From the NCBI GenBank assembly GCA_021784255.1, contig JAJXSZ010000073.1:1-11062 (forward strand): a DNA stretch of 11,062 bases, given 5' to 3'. The DNA is from Pseudomonadota bacterium. GTDB taxonomy: Bacteria; Pseudomonadota; Alphaproteobacteria; Acetobacterales; Acetobacteraceae. The position numbers and the translations under genes were made by a program. The first letter of the stretch is position 1, and every line of letters starts with the position of its first letter. The notes beneath the pieces were generated by a model that ran no database searches, was not told where the DNA came from, and saw nothing but the letters and a program-made list of their open reading frames with translations. Positions 6,738-11,062 of the stretch are shown here, in pieces.

Positions 6738-7682
6738 ATAGACGGCATCGGGCGGCGCCGGCGCCACGTCGGTGATCGCCGGCTCGCGGTTCTGCCGCAG
6801 CGTCGCCGCGCCGTCGGCGACCACATGCCAGGCAACGGCGGCAAGGGCCTTGCGGTCGGCGAAGTCCGCCGGGTCGATGGCCGGGGCGTGCAGGACACTC
6901 GCGCGCAGGCCGCGCTGGCGCAGCAGCCGCCAGGCATGCGGCAGCAGGTCCATATCGGCATACCAGGCAAAGAGGGCCCGGCTGGACCGCCCGGCCGGCA
7001 GGAACCCGACCCGGTCATAGACCAGCGAGATCGGGCAGACGATCGGCGCGACCGCCGCGCCGCCGGCCGCCGTGAACGGGGCCGCGGCGGCGAAAAACGT
7101 GGGCCGGAACGCCAGCACCCGGGTGCCGTCGGAGCTGGTGCCCTCGGGGAACAGGATCAGGTTGTGCCCGCCCGCCAGCCGCTCGCGCATCGCGTCGCGC
7201 TCGCGCCCGGTGGTGACCCGCCGGCGCTCCACAAACACGGTGCGGCCGAGCCGCGCGATCAGCCCGATCGCCGGCCAGGAGCGCACCTCGCCCTTGGAGA
7301 CGAAGGCAGCCGGCAGCATCGCGCCGAGCACCAGGATGTCGAGCCAGGAGGAGTGGTTGGCGACGAAGACCACGGGACGGCCGGACGGGTCCGCACCGGC
7401 AAGCCGCACCTCGCGCAGGGAAAGACCGACGCAGAAGCACATCCCCCGCCAGTAGAGGCGCGGCATGGCCACCTTCGCCTCGCCCGGCAGCAGCAGGCAC
7501 AGGGCCTGAACGGGGGTGCACAGCGCCGACCACAGCACGACGGCGGTCATGCGCACGACCGCGAGCGCGGTCCGCGACCAGTCCTCGTCGATCGGCCTTT
7601 GCCGCATCGCGTCGAACGGATCGGCATCGGGCGGCAGGGCCTGGCTGCGCGCGCGCCGGCCGGGCGGCGGCATTTTCATCAT
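6732..7682 (-). CDS. plsC: 1-acyl-sn-glycerol-3-phosphate acyltransferase (PlsC family)
   Basis: 316 residues from ATG 7682. The catalytic HX4D motif is NHSSWLD (His110, Asp115). The second signature is LFPEGTSSDG (FPEG around 178-181), and FVSKGEVRSWPAIGLIARLG and VFVERR lie between them, as in PlsC enzymes. A hydrophobic segment near residues 40-65 should anchor it in the inner membrane. It would acylate lysophosphatidic acid to phosphatidic acid, though ornithine-lipid O-acyltransferases share these motifs and cannot be excluded. The frame is open to GTG at 7715. I prefer ATG 7682 because GGAGA lies seven bases upstream. Placement just before miaB matches other alphaproteobacteria. Confidence 0.9.
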   Translation of the reverse strand: MMKMPPPGRRARSQALPPDADPFDAMRQRPIDEDWSRTALAVVRMTAVVLWSALCTPVQALCLLLPGEAKVAMPRLYWRGMCFCVGLSLREVRLAGADPSGRPVVFVANHSSWLDILVLGAMLPAAFVSKGEVRSWPAIGLIARLGRTVFVERRRVTTGRERDAMRERLAGGHNLILFPEGTSSDGTRVLAFRPTFFAAAAPFTAAGGAAVAPIVCPISLVYDRVGFLPAGRSSRALFAWYADMDLLPHAWRLLRQRGLRASVLHAPAIDPADFADRKALAAVAWHVVADGAATLRQNREPAITDVAPAPPDAVYA

Positions 7683-7769
7683 GCGCGCATCTCCATCCAC
7701 ATCGCGGCTGGCCACCTCGCGGCTGGAACGAAACTCACGACCTTCTCCTAGCCTCCCGGGCAGCGCCGG

Positions 7770-7785
7770 ATCATGAAATCATGAT
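7770..7785. promoter_or_regulatory. Short inverted repeat between divergent plsC and permease genes
   Basis: ATCATG-AAAT-CATGAT is a perfect 6-bp inverted repeat with a 4-bp centre, in the AT-richest spot of this region. It lies 87 bp before the plsC start and 174 bp before the permease start. It could be an operator shared by the divergent genes. The rest of 7683-7959 shows no convincing gene or RNA. Confidence 0.35.
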
Positions 7786-7959
7786 GATTATTGTCGCCGA
7801 ATCTCGTGGCAAAGGCATGGCGGGTCGGCGCAAGCAGCGGATGGCGGCGTCGGCGATGCTCGCCTACAGCACGCGGCGACTGACGATCCGCTGTCAGCGA
7901 CGCCGCGCCCTCTGCAACGGACCGTGGCCACGACCTTCGCAAGGGAGACACGACGCCGC

Positions 7960-8901
7960 ATGCTCCGGCCGACGCCACCGACGACCGCCCCGCTGCCGAT
8001 CGCTTCGCGCGCCGCGGAAGCGCCATCCACCGAAGCGTGGGGCCTGCTGCTGACCCTCTCGCTGCCCTGGGGCGGCAGCTTCGTCTTCTACCGGCTGCTG
8101 GCGGGCAGCCTGCCGGCGCTGGTCACGGTCTGGAGCCGGGTGGCGCTGGCGGCACCGGTCCTGTTCCTGCTGCTGTGGCTGCGCGGCGACCGCGCGCATC
8201 TGCGCTGGCGCGACATCGCGGTGATGGCGGTGCTCAACAACCTCGTCCCGTTCAGCCTGCTCGCCTGGGGCGAGACGCAGGTGACGGCTGGGCTCGCGTC
8301 GGTGCTGAACGCGACCACCCCGGCCTTCGCGGTCATCATCGCGGCGCTGTTCGGGGCCGAGGCGCTGTCGCGCGAGCGGGTCCTGGGCTGCGTGCTCGCC
8401 TTTGCCGGCGTCCTGGTCCTGATCGGCCCCTCGGTGCTGGCGGGCGGCGACGTGCTGGGCGGGCTTGCCTGCCTCGGCGCTGCCTGCAGCTACGGCTTTG
8501 CCGCGCTGTGGGGACGACGGTTGCGCGGCACCCCGCCGCTGGCCGCCGCCGCCGGCCAGTGCCTGGCCAGCGCGGTACTGTTGCTGCCGGTGATGGTGGC
8601 GGTGGACCGGCCCTGGGCGCTGCCGATGCCAGGGCTCGGCACCTGGGCTGCGATCCTCGGCCTCGCCTGGGTCAGCACCGCGCTTGCCTACGTGATCTTC
8701 TTTCGCATCGTGGTCGTCTCCGGGCCGCAGAACGCGATGCTGGTCACCTTCCTCACCCCGGTGACCGGCCTGCTGCTGGGCGCGCTCTTTCTCGGCGAGA
8801 CGATCATGGCGCGCATGATCGGGGGCCTGGTGGTCATTGCCGCCGGACTGGTCGCGATCGACGGGCGCCTGGCCCGCCACCTCGCCCGCTGGCTGGCCTG
8901 A
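7960..8901 (+). CDS. EamA/DMT-superfamily permease
   Basis: 313 residues from ATG 7960, with about ten hydrophobic helices in two similar halves, as in EamA (DUF6) transporters. Recognisable elements are SLPWGGSFVFYRLLAG in helix 1, SRVALAAPVLFLLLWLRG, and NNLVPFSLLAWGETQVTAGL followed by SVLNATTPAFAVI in the first repeat. The second repeat has ALAYVIFFRIVVVSGPQNA and FLTPVTGLLLGALFLGE. Members export or import small metabolites at the inner membrane; the substrate cannot be predicted. The frame extends to GTG 7924. ATG 7960 follows AGGGAG by about 12 bases and is my choice, with moderate certainty. It is divergent from plsC, and xth follows 60 bp downstream in the same direction, so the two may be co-transcribed. 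Confidence 0.88.
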   Translation: MLRPTPPTTAPLPIASRAAEAPSTEAWGLLLTLSLPWGGSFVFYRLLAGSLPALVTVWSRVALAAPVLFLLLWLRGDRAHLRWRDIAVMAVLNNLVPFSLLAWGETQVTAGLASVLNATTPAFAVIIAALFGAEALSRERVLGCVLAFAGVLVLIGPSVLAGGDVLGGLACLGAACSYGFAALWGRRLRGTPPLAAAAGQCLASAVLLLPVMVAVDRPWALPMPGLGTWAAILGLAWVSTALAYVIFFRIVVVSGPQNAMLVTFLTPVTGLLLGALFLGETIMARMIGGLVVIAAGLVAIDGRLARHLARWLA

Positions 8902-8961
8902 GACCGCCGCCGGCCGCGACCTGCCCTTGCCAGGAAGCGCGCGCCGGGCGATCCGTCGCCC

Positions 8962-9765
8962 ATGGACCTCACCATCGCCACCTGGAACATCAACTCGCTG
9001 CGGCTGCGCCGGGACCTGCTTGGCTCGCTGCGCGACGCCATCGACCCCGACGTGATCTGCCTGCAGGAAACCAAGGTGCCGGACGAGCTGTTCCCGGAGG
9101 AACTCGGCCCCGCGCTCGGCTACCCGCACGTCGCCCGCCGCGGCATGAAGGGCTACAACGGCGTTGCGATCTTCTCGCGCGTGCCGCTGCGGCCGGTGGC
9201 GAAGACGCCCGACTGGTGCGGCCGCGGCGACTGCCGCCACCTCGCGGTGCGGCTCGCGCTGCCGGCGGGAGAGGTCGAGCTGCACGATTTCTACGTCCCC
9301 GCCGGCGGCGACATCCCCGACCGCGCGGCAAACGAGAAGTTCGGCCACAAGCTCGACTTCATCGCCGAGGCCCGGACGCATTTCGCCTCCCGGCGCCTCC
9401 GCCGCACGGTGCTGGTGGGCGACCTCAACATCGCGCCGCTCGAACACGATGTCTGGAGCCACCGCCAGTTGCTCGACGTGGTGAGCCACACGCCGGTCGA
9501 GACCGAGGGACTGCTCGCCTGGCAGCGGGCCGGATTCCGCGACGCCGTGCGCCACCTGATCCCCGAGCCCGAACGCCTCTACACGTGGTGGTCCTATCGC
9601 AACCGCGACTGGCGCGGGTCGGATCGTGGCCGGCGGCTGGACCATGTCTGGGTGAGCCCGGACCTGCTCGACCGGGTCGCCAAGGTGCGGGTGCTGAAAG
9701 ACGCGCGCGACTGGCCGCGCGGCAGCGACCACGTGCCGGTCGCAGCGACGCTGCGGCTGGCGTAG
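8962..9765 (+). CDS. xth: Exodeoxyribonuclease III
   Basis: 267 residues, the usual XthA length. The endonuclease/exonuclease/phosphatase fold residues are all present: Asn9 (TWNINSLR), Glu36 (CLQETK), Tyr111 (DFYVPAGGD), Asp154 and Asn156 (VGDLNIAP), Asp227 (RLDHVW), and Asp256-His257 (GSDHVP). The enzyme is an Mg2+-dependent AP endonuclease and 3'-5' exonuclease in base excision repair. ATG 8962 opens MDLTIATWNINSLRLR exactly where the fold begins. No strong ribosome binding site is seen directly upstream. The gene is convergent with the response regulator, 89 bp apart. Confidence 0.95.
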   Translation: MDLTIATWNINSLRLRRDLLGSLRDAIDPDVICLQETKVPDELFPEELGPALGYPHVARRGMKGYNGVAIFSRVPLRPVAKTPDWCGRGDCRHLAVRLALPAGEVELHDFYVPAGGDIPDRAANEKFGHKLDFIAEARTHFASRRLRRTVLVGDLNIAPLEHDVWSHRQLLDVVSHTPVETEGLLAWQRAGFRDAVRHLIPEPERLYTWWSYRNRDWRGSDRGRRLDHVWVSPDLLDRVAKVRVLKDARDWPRGSDHVPVAATLRLA

Positions 9766-9815
9766 AGCCCGCCGCGCGGTAGCGGCCCGAGCGGGGCAGG
9801 CGCAGACCGATCGAA

Positions 9816-9828
9816 GGCCGCTCCGGCC
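9816..9828. terminator. Stem-loop between convergent xth and response regulator
   Basis: GGCCG-CTC-CGGCC forms a 5-bp GC stem with a 3-base loop between the two convergent genes. No T-run follows on either strand, so intrinsic termination is doubtful. Confidence 0.22.
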
Positions 9829-9830
9829 CC

Positions 9831-9866
9831 GGCGGCAGGCCAGGCGGCGGCAGGTCAGGCGGCGGC
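9831..9866. repeat. 15-bp tandem repeat, 2.4 copies, over the response-regulator stop
   Basis: GGCGGCAGGCCAGGC (9831-9845), GGCGGCAGGTCAGGC (9846-9860) and a partial GGCGGC (9861-9866). The second unit holds the stop codon of the response regulator, and the last part encodes its terminal alanines. It is probably a slippage repeat. Confidence 0.65.
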
Positions 9867-10583
9867 CGCGACCGCGCCGGCGGCGGGATTGAGCCGGTAG
9901 CCGCGCCCCTCGGTCTCGATCATCTCTCCCGCGGGATCGCCGAGCTTGCGGCGCAGGCGGTAGACATGGGTTTCGAGCGTGTGCGTCGAAACCTTGGAAT
10001 TATACCCCCACACCGCCGCGAGCAGGGTCTCGCGCGGCACCGCGAGGGGACCGGCGCGATGGAGGAACTTCAGGATCGCGGCCTCTTTCTCGGTGAGGCG
10101 GATGCGCTGGCCCGCGGCGTCGGTGAGCGAGCGGGCCGACGCGCTGAAACGGAACGAGCCGAGCTGCAGTGTCGCCTCGTCGCTGTTCTCCTGGTTGCGC
10201 AGCTGGGCGCGCAGCCGCGCCAGCAACTCCCGCAGGCGGAACGGCTTGGCGATGTAGTCATTGGCGCCCGCATCGAGGCCACGCACGATATCCGCCTCCG
10301 TCGCATGCGCCGAGACGATCAGGATCGGTATCCGCAGGCCGAGCTGGCGCATCCGCGCGCAGAAGACGAGCCCGTCCCCGTCCGGCAGCGCGACCTCGAG
10401 CAGGATCGCGTCGAACCCCGGCGGCCCGGCAAGCACCATGCGTTCCGCCTCGGCCAGGTTCGCCGCCCCGTGCGGCGCGAACTCCCCGCCATGGCCGAGC
10501 TGTTCGGCCAGCAATGCGCGCACCGCGGCATCGTGGTCGACGATCAGGATCGGACGCATCGGTCGCTGACGGGCTGCAGCCAT
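9855..10583 (-). CDS. OmpR/PhoB-family response regulator with an atypical receiver
   Basis: 242 residues from ATG 10583, chosen because AGGA lies five bases upstream; an earlier in-frame ATG at 10634 lacks one. The receiver covers about 10-125 (RPILIVDHDAAVR, then AGANDYIAKPF with the conserved Lys). The winged-helix DNA-binding domain is at about 150-232 (IRLTEKEAAILKFL, WGYNSKVSTHTLETHVYRLR, ETEGRGYRL). The phospho-acceptor position is Glu63 (DAILLEVALPDGDG) where Asp is standard. The acidic pair reads Asp16-His17 instead of two acids. The Ser/Thr switch (VSAH) and Lys are kept. It is therefore likely an orphan regulator that works without ordinary phosphorylation; no histidine kinase is nearby. 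A short Ala-rich tail ends the protein. Confidence 0.9.
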   Translation of the reverse strand: MAAARQRPMRPILIVDHDAAVRALLAEQLGHGGEFAPHGAANLAEAERMVLAGPPGFDAILLEVALPDGDGLVFCARMRQLGLRIPILIVSAHATEADIVRGLDAGANDYIAKPFRLRELLARLRAQLRNQENSDEATLQLGSFRFSASARSLTDAAGQRIRLTEKEAAILKFLHRAGPLAVPRETLLAAVWGYNSKVSTHTLETHVYRLRRKLGDPAGEMIETEGRGYRLNPAAGAVAAAA

Positions 10584-10655
10584 CCTTATCCTTTCGCGGC
10601 GCCCCGGCCGGGGCCCGGCGCGGATCGCCGTCATCGTGGTGGCGAACGCCGCCGG

Positions 10656-10667
10656 GTCAAGTCAAAT
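10656..10667 (-). promoter_or_regulatory. Possible -35 region for the response regulator
   Basis: The minus strand reads TTTGACTTGAC about 75-85 bp before the ATG at 10583. It offers two overlapping TTGAC-type -35 hexamers. No good -10 is seen at 16-18 bp, so this is a weak call. Confidence 0.25.
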
Positions 10668-10746
10668 CGGCGTTACAGCCGCCATGCGGCGGTCCGCGCC
10701 GCCCGGTGACTCCCGATTGGCCGCATTTGTCCCTACATGGGGTGAC

Positions 10747-10765
10747 CAAACGTTGCGAACGATTG
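10747..10765. promoter_or_regulatory. 19-bp near-palindrome before the 10772 start codon
   Basis: CAAACGTT-GCG-AACGATTG matches its reverse complement at seven of eight arm positions. It ends six bases before the ATG at 10772, covering the place where a ribosome binding site would be. Its size and symmetry suggest a dimeric repressor operator; the binding protein is unknown. Confidence 0.45.
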
Positions 10766-10771
10766 CCCCGC

Positions 10772-11062
10772 ATGCCCGCCCAACCCGTACCAGCCCGTCC
10801 CGAACCCTCCCCGCCGCGCTTCGCCGCGCTGCGCGCCGTCCATCGCGCGGTGGCGGAGCTGCGCGGCGGCGCGCCGCTCGTCCTTGCCGGCGCCGAGCGC
10901 TGGCTGCTGCTCGCCGCCGAGACCGCCGCCCCCTCCGCCATCGCCGAGTTCGAGGCCCTGGCCTCGGCGCCGTTGCTGCTGCTCGAGCCGGCCCGCGCCG
11001 CCGCGGTGCTGCATCGTCCGCTCGAGCCGACGCCGCAGGCGCTCGCCCTGACGGGGCTGGCT
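10772..11062 (+). CDS. ribA: Probable GTP cyclohydrolase II N-terminal region (3' end beyond right edge)
   Basis: 97 codons are open to the window edge. After a Pro-rich start, the sequence ALRAVHRAVAELRGGAPLVL, WLLLAAETAAPSAIAEFEAL and LLLEPARAAAVLHR resembles the N-terminal extension of alphaproteobacterial RibA. That extension has an 'AV-RA--LR-G-P' helix and an 'AAE' strand. RibA opens GTP in the first step of riboflavin synthesis. The catalytic zinc site (three Cys) would lie beyond the edge, so the call rests on the extension alone and is tentative. No Shine-Dalgarno sequence precedes ATG 10772, and a 19-bp near-palindrome sits there instead. The gene is divergent from the response regulator across about 190 bp. 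Confidence 0.5.
   Translation, partial: MPAQPVPARPEPSPPRFAALRAVHRAVAELRGGAPLVLAGAERWLLLAAETAAPSAIAEFEALASAPLLLLEPARAAAVLHRPLEPTPQALALTGLA

Noticed and set aside
7781..8053. Possible small gene in the plsC/permease gap
   Set aside because: It runs into the permease in another frame, is Arg-rich, has no ribosome binding site and no family resemblance.
7894..9732. Long minus-strand open frame (612 codons) and plus-strand frame 8037-9782 across the permease and xth
   Set aside because: They are low-complexity Arg/Ala/Gln/Gly translations that span two clear genes and their gap; both are composition artefacts.
10584..10771. FMN riboswitch before the probable ribA
   Set aside because: The gap has only short hairpins such as CCGC-CAT-GCGG, and I could not find the conserved RFN-element core.

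Overview
The window is very GC-rich and almost fully coding. It carries a housekeeping block of the alphaproteobacterial type, plsC, miaB, phoH, ybeY, corC, all on the minus strand. Base composition, this gene order and the protein sequences suggest an alphaproteobacterium, probably Acetobacteraceae/Rhodospirillales. That placement is inferred from family resemblance; no search was run.

Layout. 1-890 (minus): a family 2-type glycosyltransferase cut by the left edge. 891-1389: a scarred stretch with a REP-like inverted repeat, a frameshifted duplicate of the 3' end of corC, and on the plus strand a shortened DUF971-type coding remnant. 1411-7682 (minus): a polytopic GT-C-like membrane protein, corC, ybeY, phoH, miaB and plsC. 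The first five overlap their neighbours by 4 to 11 bases and look translationally coupled. miaB is separated from plsC by about 210 bp containing a possible promoter. 7960-9765 (plus): an EamA/DMT-type permease and an exonuclease III. 9855-10583 (minus): an OmpR/PhoB-type response regulator. 10772-11062 (plus): the 5' end of a gene that resembles the N-terminal part of alphaproteobacterial GTP cyclohydrolase II.

How the genes fit together. The miaB operon joins tRNA modification (MiaB), RNA metabolism and ribosome maturation (PhoH-like ATPase, YbeY) and a CBS-domain protein of the CorC family. In many proteobacteria corC is followed by lnt. Here it is followed by an unrelated membrane protein whose start codon overlaps the corC stop. 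Beyond that gene lies a decayed second copy of the corC 3' end in the same orientation. The synteny break and the duplicated corC end probably record one insertion or rearrangement that placed the membrane-protein gene there.

The most interesting points are: (i) the response regulator receiver has Glu at the phospho-acceptor Asp position and His in the acidic pair, so it probably does not work by ordinary phosphorylation; (ii) the corC 3' duplication flanks the GT-C-like gene; (iii) a 19-bp near-palindrome lies 6 bp before the last start codon. I found no clear new defence or mobile system, no RNA genes and no CRISPR array.
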